In this document: positions 1 to 10,610 of the stretch, piece after piece | How the letters are laid out: each line of letters begins with the position of its first letter | Numbering within the stretch: position 1 is the first letter of the stretch | Source of the DNA: Gliomastix tumulicola | Taxonomy: Eukaryota > Ascomycota > Sordariomycetes > Hypocreales > Bionectriaceae | Length of the DNA stretch: 64,000 bases | Direction: 5' to 3' | NCBI GenBank assembly: GCA_001599755.1 | Contig: BCHX01000003.1 | Location: forward strand, 3,507,289-3,571,288 | The notes under the pieces: generated by a model | Database searches by the model: none | What the model was told of the DNA's origin: nothing | Seen by the model: the letters and a program-made list of their open reading frames with translations, nothing else | Made by a program: the position numbers and the translations under genes

Positions 1-2982
1 CGCTTCGAGGCAGCCAACCAGAAAAGTAAAACAGGAAAACTGAAGAGAAGAAAAGGGCGAACGAATGACAGGCAAGTTGTGGGAGGATCAATCAATCAAC
101 GACTCTATCTCAACACGGTGCGGGAGTGGTGAGATGCAGCATCAGTGGATGTGCAAGTGGGTGTGGGTGTGACGTGATGTGACTGGCTGGATCGGGTGGG
201 CGGTGGGTCTTCGCTGGGAATTGCGAATAGCCTCACGACCTTCGAGTTCGGTCAGTTCGACGCCCAGTGATCAGAGAGGATGCACGGTTTCGAGGTCGAA
301 AAAACACCCGCGTCGTGGGCGTGCGGTCGCTCTGAGACCGGCAAAATATGGTCGAGTAAGAGCTGCACAAAATGATGCGGCTGAAGAGATGCCGCAGTCG
401 CAAAAGTCTATTAGTTTGATGGAAGTTGCGAATGATGGTGGTGAAAAATGCGCGTTTTGGTGATGTAGAAAGGTGGAAAGAAGGGAAGTTTGCACGAAGG
501 TGGGCGGGCGGGAAGGTCGAGGGAAAATGAGATGGGGATGGCTACACTTTTTCTGAAAAATACGCCGGGCAACTACGAACAACAACTCATTTCTTATTTT
601 CCAGGCTGCGGGAAAAGAGCCAGGAAAAAACGGGGCGGGCATCAGGTCGAGAGGAAGAAGGAACGAACGGGGGAGGAAGGGAAGGGCAGGAGAGGGCAGG
701 AGAGGGCAGGAAAGGGCAGGAAAGGGCAGGAAAGGGTGGAAAGGGGGCGGCAGGTTGCTCAGAGCGCACGAGTGCACGAGTGACAGAGTCAGAACACACC
801 CAGAGTCATGGGATGCGATGGCCAACGCCAGCCAAGCAAGGGACAGGATGGGGAAGGGAAGGTCTGGTAAGGCAAGACAGGGAAGACAAAAGCCATAATC
901 AGCCACGACCCGGGATACATGCCATGGATCGAGTACTTCATCTTGATCGAAGCAAAGCCCACTACGGGCAATGCTACGTTATCATTGGAACCGCAAGGAA
1001 AACACCAGCGACCTAACCGGCCGGGGTAATACAGAGAGCCCCTCATGCATCAGGGGTCAAGTGCCATCCATGTATGATGTATCCGCACCTAGATCTGGTA
1101 CCGGCCAGCACTAACAGAGGCGCGACGAGACCTCGCTACAAGGGTTACAGGGCCATGCGCAGGTGCAGCTGATGCGTGATACGGCACACACACACGTCCT
1201 CCAATCGGGCTTAGCGTCAGCACTTCAGCCCGTTGGTGTCGCTAGCGATGTGAGATGTCTCTCTTTGCTTTTTGGAGAGTGGAGATGAGTCAGGTCGGAG
1301 GGCCGTCGGCAGATGCTCACTCATCAACGCCCAGCACTGCCCACAGAACGAGGCGGGCAGGAGAGGCAGGATGGCCCGGATGTGTACACGCCTCACTGTG
1401 CGACACCCCAAATGTATTTCTTTCCGAGCCGCGGCCAGTCGCTCACGCCGCACGGGTCCTCGTGCCAATTGCAGCAAGGGGGAGCAAGTGATGTGTCGGG
1501 CCTTGCATGCAGGGAAGCGACGCCAAGCCCGGTACAGGCGTGTTGTGTTTTTTTGGGCTTCCTTCTCCACACCAACTCCGACAGGGGTTAGAGTTGGAAA
1601 TTCCTAATTGCCGCTTTAACTGGCTCCCGGAGCGCGGCAACGCGGCTAAGGTTTCAATCTGACCCCACCTCCGTCCATCTAGACGCGATAATTATGTAAG
1701 CTTTCTCGGTGGGGCTGTCATGAGATCCTCGAGCTTAATTTTGACCGGAGAAACCGTCCACTGACTTGAATTAAGTAGGAGCAGCAGTCGAGTCTTTTGC
1801 ACAGCCATCTGCACGGGAACAAAATGTGGGATGTATTCTTTCGGATTACGGAACTTCAGATGCGCCTTCCTTCCGACTGTCGCCTCACTCGGCCTGACCG
1901 CTCTTTTTCACGTCCGTTGTTGACAAGTGTCAAGTGTCGTGCCGATCGTCACGAGCCTCGACTAGTAGTTAGACCCTCCACTCGAGATCGAATTTATATT
2001 ACCAACGTCTCACAGCTTGAGCTTTGGTCTTCTCTGCGGCAAACCACTCTCGGACATTTTTTTGACTCTCAGCATCTTCCATATTCTCTATTTCATTGCG
2101 GGATAATTGGCAATGTGACCCCTGCGCGGGCATCTGCAAGGGAGAGAAACGCCGATCTGCACTAATGCATCTAGACGCATGTACCTCGGTACCGCGTCCT
2201 TAGCCCCGAATGCCAAATTTATCCCACCGTTTACTCGTCGGGGCTGCGGCTGGGGGGCTGAGAAGGGCAAGATTGGCTGCTGGCCTCGTGCCGCCAGAAA
2301 ATTGGTACTTTGATGCAAACCATTGAGAATATACCCAGGTGTTTTTATTAAATGGTAGGATAAAGCCACATACAATAATCTACTAGTCTAAGGGCCACTA
2401 TGAAATCATTGAGACCGTGGCTTAGGTGCGCGTGGTTGGCTGCGGAAGCTGAAACGGTGCCCCGAGTCACGACGCGAGCTGCAAGGGAGATTGCTTTTGC
2501 CAGCAAATCCGTTGGACAAACGGCGCCAAACAACGCCACAATGATCCATTGATTGCTATTGAACTCGTACCACTGCTGACAGAGGTACTGTGTGAGAAAA
2601 GCAGCGGTGCGTGTTCCACTGCAGCACTACTGTAGCCCCTTGCATTAGCCTTTCCAGCACACCGCCGGCTCTCTCGCAAAAAAAGAAAACGAGGCAAGGT
2701 AACAGAAAGCAAGCAAACCCTTCATTCACGTTTGTTGATCTTCATTCAAAATCAGCACCGTGCCTTTGTCCAATTTGGTTCAACGGCTGGCGCCGAGCAA
2801 AGAGGTGGGACTAGAACCCAGTACCAGAAGACCGGGGCAGGATGGAATTCAGCATTCCACATTCCATCATGGCGCCCCGCTCCCATTTTTTAAAACACCA
2901 TCCATCATGTGTCTTTCTTTGTTCAGTCATCTCCTGCAGCCACGACACACACCTCAACACCACCCTCTCACGGCGCGCGGCT
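1..2982. other. Gene-free left flank
   Basis: No reading frame here has recognisable protein features, and open frames on both strands look like composition effects. Positions 430-780 are strongly purine-rich on the + strand, so pyrimidine-rich on the - strand. Such tracts are common in promoters and leaders of filamentous fungi, so this could be the 5' flank of a - strand gene beyond the left edge. That is inference. The last part (about 2600-2982) is the likely promoter of the RPAP1-like gene. Confidence 0.5.
681..750. repeat. 10-bp tandem repeat, about 7 units
   Basis: Seven consecutive 10-base blocks starting at 681 are variants of agagggcagg / aaagggcagg. The first five differ at one or two positions and the last two are more diverged. 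The array lies in the purine-rich tract and looks like a local minisatellite. Confidence 0.85.
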
Positions 2983-4215
2983 ATGGAACCGACTCTTCTC
3001 ATTGGCGACATCGTTGAGCGCGAGTCAACCAAGAAACCGGTTTCCGATACCTTCGACGACCCAGTCCCCATCTCCTCGACTGGCTTCCCTCAGCACAAAC
3101 GACGATGGAAATCGTCTGCTTTCAAAGAACGGCGAGCGGCCGGTGCGGGGTCTACCGATACGCAGTCAAACACACGGGATACGAAGCCCTCACAATCCAT
3201 GAGCTTCGAAGAGAATGAGAGGAAGCGCATAGATCAGGAGAACCAAAGAAAGATCGAGGACATGACGCCTGAAGAGATCATACAGGCACAGAGGGATATC
3301 ATGAACGGGCTCAACCCTGCCATGATCCAGCGGTTACTCCAGAGATCTACCATCGACGCCCCCGTAAAAGACTCACCGTTTGACTTGCCGAAGGAGAAGG
3401 AGGCAGGGCCAGCATCAGAAGCACCACAGCCTCCAACACCAAAAATCGAGATCGAAGATACATCGGCCCCTCCAAAGCCGTCCCCAGTTCCGGAGAGCGC
3501 CAGCAGCGCAACCCGAAATCCATCCACGAAGATATCAGATAACTACGATGAGGACGCTGAGCCCCCGCAACCACCGCCCGACCTCTTTCCTATCACCGAC
3601 ATACCCAAGTCGACACACTTCCCAGCAGCACCCAGCCTGCCCGATCTCGACCCCTCGGATCCCAACTTTCTCCAGACCTTGCACCAGAAATACTTTCCCA
3701 ACCTGCCGGCCGACCCAAGCAAGCTGGCTTGGATGGCCCCTGTGCCGACCGAGGGCAGCGTGGCCGACAAAGAATCGCCTTACTACCCACATCCCGAGAT
3801 CGCCACATCAGCTCTGCGCTTTGATTTTCGGGGACAGTTCTTGAGCCCGCGAGTCAGCCGCTCAATACCATCTTCAAAAGGACTACATCACCACGGACAG
3901 GCTCCAGAGGCGGCAGGATATACCATCGAAGAGCTAGCGCACCTGGCAAGGAGCGCTGTGCCAGCTCAACGGTGCATCGCCTTCCAGACCCTGGGGCGGA
4001 TACTCTACCGCCTAGGCACGGGCGAGTGGGGTAAGACTGAGGACGATCCCATCGCCATGGGTGTATGGAATTCAGTCAAGAAGGGCCGGGTTCTCGATTC
4101 GCTGACAGAGGCGGCGGCTAACGAGGGTGGCCACCGGGGCAGCCGAGCCTATGCCACCGAAGCTCTCTGGCTGTTTGAAAAGGGAGGCTGGAAGGAGAAG
4201 CACAAGGGAAGGTAA
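2983..4215 (+). CDS. RPAP1-like RNA polymerase II-associated protein
   Basis: Single-exon gene of 410 aa. It resembles RPAP1 (yeast Rba50), which is involved in RNA polymerase II assembly and nuclear import. Two family regions are visible: an N-terminal helical block around residues 75-120 (ERKRIDQENQRKIEDMTPEE and following), matching the RPAP1 N-terminal domain, and a C-terminal block around residues 280-350 (LRFDFRGQFLSPR, then GYTIEELAHLARS), matching the RPAP1 C-terminal domain. A Pro/Ser/Glu-rich linker separates them. The frame is open back to an ATG at 2842, but I chose the ATG at 2983 because the GDIVER motif typical of the family start follows at once and the 2842 extension is not family-like. 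The length is close to yeast Rba50. A long leader and then eIF2A follow on the same strand. Confidence 0.85.
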   Translation: MEPTLLIGDIVERESTKKPVSDTFDDPVPISSTGFPQHKRRWKSSAFKERRAAGAGSTDTQSNTRDTKPSQSMSFEENERKRIDQENQRKIEDMTPEEIIQAQRDIMNGLNPAMIQRLLQRSTIDAPVKDSPFDLPKEKEAGPASEAPQPPTPKIEIEDTSAPPKPSPVPESASSATRNPSTKISDNYDEDAEPPQPPPDLFPITDIPKSTHFPAAPSLPDLDPSDPNFLQTLHQKYFPNLPADPSKLAWMAPVPTEGSVADKESPYYPHPEIATSALRFDFRGQFLSPRVSRSIPSSKGLHHHGQAPEAAGYTIEELAHLARSAVPAQRCIAFQTLGRILYRLGTGEWGKTEDDPIAMGVWNSVKKGRVLDSLTEAAANEGGHRGSRAYATEALWLFEKGGWKEKHKGR

Positions 4216-5579
4216 CGTGTGTAGGTCAATACTCACCTGAGCGCTATCTTATGTCCTGGGTGAGTATTACTGTAAATCAAAGGAGCTATCTACCAAGGAT
4301 CTATGAGGTCCCCAGGTCGGATGCGGAATGTGAATGTCGCCACTGTGTCGCATGTACAAGCATTTATACGGTTTGTTTTAATTCCACCCGCCCAGCTCGC
4401 AGGGGTGAGACATTGATTCTCTCGCAGACGGCCTTAGTGCCAGCATGCGAGTCATGAGGGGTATAGGTAGCATAAGAGCGACTGCTCACCTGTCAATGCG
4501 CTACCCTCCAAGTCCAGTCTCATCAATTGGATGTCTTGTCATGACCCAACATTGAGTTTGGAGCTTTTATTCAAAGTTACAGGGGGTCCTTTAGGCATGT
4601 CAAGGCCTGAAAGAGGAACAGTAGCGGCATGGCGGGGCAGATGCGGGCGCTTTGATTGGAGGCTAGACCATCCCTCCAGAGGCTCCAGCACTGGGAGCTT
4701 GCACAGCTGTCTCGGAATAGCGCCCCACAAGAGGGAAAAAATAATGGGGGGGCAGTAACAAGGGGGGAAAACCAAAATGGCAAGGAAAAAAAAATCGCCT
4801 TGTCTGTCGGCATTGTCGAGTCGACGTCGGGCTCTGTTTTTCTCTCTCTTTCTTCTTCTTGTTCCTCGTTCGTCTTCTTTGCCAGCGCACCGCGACAGGG
4901 CCATACGCCGCGCCAGTCCTCTTCCCTCTCCCCCTTTCCCTCCTCCGGGTGTATTCGTCGATTTTTTTCTCTCCCCTCCTCGTCCTCGGGCGGTGTCTTT
5001 TATTCCCCATCTCCAAGTCTTCTTACTGTTGCTTCCTCGCCCTTCACCTCCTCTCCGTTGCTTGTCTCCGGCCCTGCCTTTGCCTCTGCGACCTGACAGA
5101 CAAAAACTCTCGAACCGGCCCCGCCAACTGACTTCGTGCTGCAAAATCACAGCCAGCGACGAATCAGACATTTGGTACAGCTTCGACCGTTCCAGTCCTG
5201 GTCTCGAGTGCGTGCATTTGCCCTCCAGCCATTTTCAACAAGCCACCAGAATTTGCCGGTTTAGAGTTCTGCTGCCACGCTCTCTGCACTGCCATCTTCA
5301 CCGCCTGTCGCTGCGACACTGCCCACCTTGCAAATCCTGTCGTTGGGTAGCTACAGACACCGTCAAGCAGAACTCGTCGCAGATCAGCCGATCGTCCTCA
5401 TCAGGAAAGGCTCAATCCTTTTTCCTGATCAACCCCATCACGAAGCTCGACGGAGCACACAAAATCTGCCTTCGCGAGAGGAAAAATACAAGCAATACCA
5501 AGAACAAAGACATCCCCGACCTCGACAATACACATCAACCACCCAGCAAGCTCTCGAGACTCTGTGACTTTGACTAGCC
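4216..5579 (+). promoter_or_regulatory. Intergenic region and long leader of eIF2A
   Basis: About 1.36 kb between RPAP1 and eIF2A. From about 4830 it is pyrimidine-rich (runs of tct, ctc and cct), as is usual for highly expressed fungal genes. A 266-codon upstream ORF starts at an ATG at 4777 and ends with TAG at 5575-5577, two bases before the eIF2A start. Its composition is Ser/Pro/Leu/Arg-rich and not protein-like. Whether the transcript starts upstream of 4777 cannot be told from sequence. Confidence 0.6.
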
Positions 5580-7716
5580 ATGGCGTCTCCGCTGCAGTTT
5601 GCCTACCGGACGCAGAAGACGATCGGTGTCTTCGACGCCGCTCCCGTCTACCAGCCACTCTCTGCGTTCGCTCCCCCGGAAGGAAACCTACGATGCTGCG
5701 TCTACTCGCCGTGCGGACGCTTCTTCGGCTACGCCTCAGCTGAGGCTGTCACAGTCGTCGACGCCTCCAGCGGCCAGGAAGTCCTCTCACTGCCGATCGT
5801 CAATGTCTACGAGATCGGCTTCTCCCCCCGCGGCACCTTCCTCATCACTTGGGAGCGGCCCGCCAAGGATGAGAACGGCGATGCCACCAAGAACCTCAAG
5901 GTCTGGCGCACCCTTGAGGACGGCATCGCTGTCGAGGACAAGCGGCCCCTGGGTAACTTCGTTCAGAAGCAGCAAGGGAACTGGAACCTACAGTATACGG
6001 CCGATGAGAAGTACTGCGCGCGACTCGTCACCAATGAGGTGCAATTTCACGAGAGCCACGACCTGATTACTGTGTGGAACAAGCTCAGAGTCGAAGGCGC
6101 CACGAGCTATGCCCTGGCTCCCGGCTCCCAGAACCACGCGGTAGCGGTATTTGTTCCAGAGCGAAAGGTGTGTTGCCGTGCTCGTCTGCTGGTGCATACC
6201 GACCTCTTCCGGGTCGGCGCACTACAGCCCATCTGTTAGAATGCCTATGCTAACGAAGATCAACTAGGGACAACCCGCCGCCGTCAAAGTCTACAACGTT
6301 CCCATGTTCAACAGCCCTATCTCGCAGAAGACCTTCTTCAAGGGCGACAAGGTCCAACTCAAGTGGAACAAGCAGGGCTCCAGCATTCTGGTGCTGGCCC
6401 AGACGGACGTGGACCGCTCTGGCAAGAGCTACTACGGCGAGACAACACTCTACCTACTCAGCACCAGCGGCGCATTCGATGCCCGCATCACGCTGGACAA
6501 GGAGGGACCCATCCACGATGTCTCATGGTCCCCCAACTCGAAGGAGTTCGGTGTTGTGTACGGGTATATGCCAGCCAAGGCCACCATCTTCAACCACCGA
6601 GCGGTTGCGCAACACTCGTTCCCCCTCGGCCCCCGCAACACCATCACCTTCTCTCCCGACAGCCGTTTTGTCCTCGTGGCTGGCTTCGGCAACCTCGCAG
6701 GTCAGATCGACGTGTACGACCTCACCAAAGACTACCGCAAGGTCTGCACCATCGAGGGCGGCAACCCCAGTGTGTGCGAATGGAGCCCTGACAGCCGATA
6801 TATCATGACGGCGACGACGTCCCCGCGCCTCCGCGTGGACAACGGTGTGAGGCTCTGGCATGTCGGTGGTACCGTCATGTACAACGAGGACATGGTCGAA
6901 CTGTACCACGTCCTGTGGAGGCCACTGGCACCCGAGGCTGTGGCTGGCGGTGATCCCCTCACCCCGATTCCCACCCCTCACGAGTCTGCGACGGCCTATC
7001 TCGGAACGGTTAAGACCCCGAGTAAGCCCGTGGGCGCCTACCGCCCCCCTGGAGCTCGAGGCGGCGTGACCCCTCTGCATTTCAAGCGAGAGGACGAGGG
7101 CGGCGCTGCCCACGTCGTTAGCAACGGTACGCCGAACGTCGGCCCCAACGGATTCGGGCGAACACGTCGCGCCGTTCCCGGCGCAGAGCCCACGGAGGGT
7201 TCCCCTGCTCCCGCCAGGGTCATCCCTGGCGCTGAGCCCATCGGTGCCGATGCGGACGCGGCGAAAAAGAAGAAGAAGCGCGGCAAGAAGGGAGGACAGG
7301 GTGAGGCTGGTCCCCAGCCCGAGCCTAGCGGCGGTGCCAGCCTTGCACCGCCCCGCGTCAACGGCGAAGGCCGCAGCCCGGAGCGACGCGTTAACAACGG
7401 TCGCAACCCCCGAAGCCACTCCCGCGCTGACGGCGCTCGAAGCCGCAGCAACACGCAGCAGGGCGCCCGCAACGCAGGCCACCAGACGCCTCCCCACGGC
7501 AACAACGGAGCCAACAATGCCAACCAGGCCCAGCAGCAGGCGTCGCAGGACCCCAACGCCAAGAAGGTCCGCAGCCTGCAGAAGAAGATCCGCGCCATCG
7601 AGGATCTCGAGATGCGTCTTGCCGGTGGTGAAAAGCTGGAAGATACGCAGCTCAAGAAGATCAACACGAAGCAGTCGGTCATCAAGGAGCTCGAGACCCT
7701 CGGAGCCGAGGCCTAG
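5580..7716 (+). CDS. Eukaryotic translation initiation factor 2A (eIF2A)
   Basis: Two exons, 5580-6167 and 6268-7716, with a 100-nt intron 6168-6267 (donor GTGTGT, branch TGCTAAC, acceptor CTAG) in phase 0, giving 678 aa. The first about 430 residues carry WD-like beta-propeller repeats (CVYSPCGRFFGY, EIGFSPRGTFLIT, VSWSPNSKEFGVVYG, ITFSPDSRFVLVAGFGN, CEWSPDSRYIMTA). A low-complexity linker follows, with a Lys block near residues 528-536 and Asn/Gln-rich stretches. It ends in the family's C-terminal helical region (RSLQKKIRAIEDLE) near residues 628-678. eIF2A is a cytosolic factor for non-canonical initiation. The fungal length fits. The start follows a pyrimidine-rich leader and sits in ccATGG context. 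Confidence 0.93.
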
Positions 7717-8290
7717 TCGGAACCAGGCTCAGCTGGATCCTCGTTCACGGAGTCCTGGCACTGTTGATTATGTTTTGTTGGAAAATTGGGGGGAGCTATA
7801 CTAGGGGACCAAAAAATCCTACTTATTCTTCAGACTCATGTGGTCTAATAATGATGAGTGTTGTTTTTATTTTCGCCCGGTCCGCCCTTTTGGCACAAGG
7901 TTCAGGGATGGAATGAGAAGGGGGTCTCTACTACATCTACTCGATATACCAGACAGAGACTGATTTGATACGTGGAAGGAGGCTTGATTTCTAGGGGGAT
8001 TGTTCCCCTTTTATCTCCGACACTTGGAATACCTGGTCTTGGAGTTCATGATCGGTTGCAGTCGCCTTTTACGATGGAAAAAAGTGATCACGATACACTT
8101 CATGATGATGCACATGGCTTGAGGATATACAGTCCCGCGGGCAACGAATAGGTACAAGAGGAGGTGTTTATAGACAAAAGGAGATGTTGAACAGTTGAAT
8201 GAAAACGAATCATTAATAGAATAAACCGTTGTATTTATTGTATGATGTGCTCTGGGCGATCCTGTCGGGGAGCTGAGATCATGAACATGA
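7717..8290. other. Convergent 3' flanks
   Basis: 574 bases between the convergent eIF2A and membrane-protein genes. The stretch is AT-richer than its surroundings and presumably holds both 3' UTRs. I see no reading frame or structured RNA in it. Confidence 0.5.
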
Positions 8291-9518
8291 TCATGCACCC
8301 GTTTGATGCGACTCATTCGCCTGTCCCTCCATGATCCGTATATCGTCTCCGATCAACCCGCCGTCATTACCTTCGCCAAACACTTCCTCCCGGTTCCTCC
8401 CTTCCTTCTCATCATCCCCACGCATCCGGGTCGCCATCCTGCTCAGCCCTTCCTTCTTCAGCTGCTCCTCGAAACGGAGATACTCACGCCCCTTGCTGAT
8501 CAGCTCCGTCACCGCAACAGCAAGCAGCAATACCGCCGTCGTCTGCCCAAAGTCCCACCGATTCTCGTTCCCGTCCCTCCTAGCCCCCTTCCCGCCGACC
8601 CCTTCCAGCCGGCCCTGGTTCGCGCACCGGAGCGCCATGGCCATGTACAGGTGCACGGGGAACTGCAGGAACGAGAGCGTGAGGACGAGCCGCCGCCGGC
8701 GCGCGCCGAGAAGCACGGCCAGCGCCATGACGATGAGGAGCCACGAGGCCGTGATGGCGACATAGATCTTGTCCGTGGTTGGGTGGGGGCCCGTCGAGAC
8801 GAGACGGGCGTCGTAGCAGCGACCTGGACGGGCGGCGGGGGACCATTCATCCAGGCGGATGCAGAGGAGGACTGTGAGGGCGAGGAAGAGGAGGGCGAAG
8901 AGGTAGGTTACGCGGTAGCGTCGGGCAAAGAGGCGATGTCTCTTGATGTGGGAGCGGCGTGACTGGGGTTTTTCATCTGAAGATGGTTCAGTATGCTTGT
9001 GTTTGGGCTCGTTCTTGAGTTTTGCCGCGCAAAAGGTCCAGCAGACGAGGGCAGATGCGTTGGAGACTCTGCAGCTCATGGTCAGTGCCTAAGTATACAG
9101 CGCTTGTTTGACCACGACTGGCTGTGACTTCTCACCCCACGAAGCTCACAATGTCGTAGACAAGGTGCAGATGGTATGTATCCATAGAGGCCACCGAGGA
9201 AAAGACGGTCACCATGTATGAGATCCCGAGGAGCACCTGTATGTCGTTCCCGACCATGAGGATCTCGGACACGATCTCGAGCCGCTTGCGGTCTGCAGCG
9301 CGCCGACGCATCCCTTCCTCGTCCTCCTTCTCCTGATCCACGACGCTGTGATGGTGCACATCGAGGTAGCCCAGCTTGGAGAAGAGAAAGACCCAGCCGG
9401 CGAGGAAGAGCGAGATGGCTGCCTGCCCAACGAAGCCAACGACGATGCCTATGCCCACAATGTCGGCCATCTCCTCGCCGACAATCAGGCAGTCGAAGTT
9501 TCTCTTGTCTCGCGCCAT
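8291..9518 (-). CDS. Seven-helix membrane protein of unknown function
   Basis: Two exons on the - strand, 9518-9136 and 9068-8291, with a 67-nt intron 9135-9069 (donor GTGAGA, acceptor GCAG) joining in phase 2, giving 386 aa. About seven hydrophobic segments are visible: two before the intron (around MADIVGIGIVVGFVGQAAIS and VLLGISYMVTVF) and five after (among them TYLFALLFLALTVLLCI, ITASWLLIVMALAVLLGA, and the last near FGQTTAVLLLAVAVTELI). A short charged tail closes the protein. The layout resembles fungal seven-helix proteins of unknown role. I do not recognise a named family, and no CFEM or PTH11 N-terminal domain is visible. The ATG at 9518 opens the frame in good context. It converges on eIF2A, and its 5' end faces the large gene-poor block. 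Confidence 0.7.
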
Positions 9519-10573
9519 TGTGTCTCCCTCTACCAGTACGAGTGTCCTTCCGAAGGCGTGTCAAACATGACGCAAAGAGTGAGGAGGGTTATCTCGTCCG
9601 AGCTGTGGTTCTCGGACCTGGAACTCAAATATTGACGAACCGCCCGGTCAAAGCCAAAGCCATCCCTTGCTTAACTTTGAGTTGCGACCCGCGGCTGAGT
9701 CTATTATTATTATTATTCTCGCGTCACCATCACTCAGAAGGAAGAGGAATGCTGCAAGTAGCGATGCCTTCGCGGGTGATCTTGATCAACAGACAAAACC
9801 AAGTGACAAAGCGTTGATGGATTAGACACTCGAAATTCATGAGAGTCGGCCATTGAACGAGGCAATTCACACATCACATCGGCCGTTTCTGCTGACCGGC
9901 CATCACAGCGATGCTTTTGTTAGGGAATCCAGGCATCACGCCGGAGCGACCTCATTGGGAGGTATTGGTTGGGCAAATATGGTGTGAGCCACACAGCCCA
10001 GCCGTGCATGGCAGCCGGCTACCAAAGTGTGGCACGGCTTGTTTTCCCGGGACAAGCGCATATTCGCGCAGATGCGCAACTCTTCAGAACATCAGCCCGT
10101 CTCTCGGATCAGTTCGTGGTCGCTCCATCTTCGGCGCGACGTCTGTCGGAACCGATGGGCTCAGCTACCAAAATCAGGCCGAGGCACCAACTTCTCCTCA
10201 CACCTAGTCCTCGGAATGAATGGCAGTACTAGCTAGTCATGAAAATCAGCGCAAGTCGGTCACAAACTGAGAGCCAATCTCGTGCCTCATGTCATACACG
10301 CCAACAGGCGCACCGAGACATAGTCTCACATCTGGCATCGCCTCGTCAAGCACGGTGCGAGTTCGCCGATTCGGCGGTCCTTTTGGGCAGCTCCCGATGA
10401 CCTTCTGGAAGGCAATTCGATAGTGCCGATTCAGTGACCGACGCGGAATTGCTTCCCCTCCAAAAGCCAACCACGAGCCTGAGCTGGGCGCTTGCTGACA
10501 CTCAGGCTAGCCCCCTCAAGTGGCGGCATTGGGCAACGGCACGTTGGACTCCACGCATAGGCTGCAATGACGC

Positions 10574-10576
<3 letters not shown>

Positions 10577-10606
<30 letters not shown>
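10577..10606. repeat. (AG)15 microsatellite
   Basis: Fifteen perfect AG units, read directly. It lies in the gene-poor block with no overlap to a gene. Confidence 0.95.

Positions 10607-10610
<4 letters not shown>

Noticed and set aside
271..906. 211-aa - strand ORF rich in Pro, Leu and Ser
   Set aside because: It is produced by the purine/pyrimidine tract and tandem repeat. There is no domain, and other frames of the region are also open.
2800..2830. tRNA T-arm-like sequence (GGGTTCTAGTCCC on the - strand)
   Set aside because: No matching acceptor, D or anticodon arms can be drawn around it.
2842..2982. 47-codon N-terminal extension of the RPAP1-like protein
   Set aside because: In frame, but not family-like. 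The ATG at 2983 is followed directly by the conserved GDIVER start region.
6523..7497. 324-aa - strand ORF
   Set aside because: It is antisense to eIF2A exon 2. It is caused by GC-rich codon use in the real gene.
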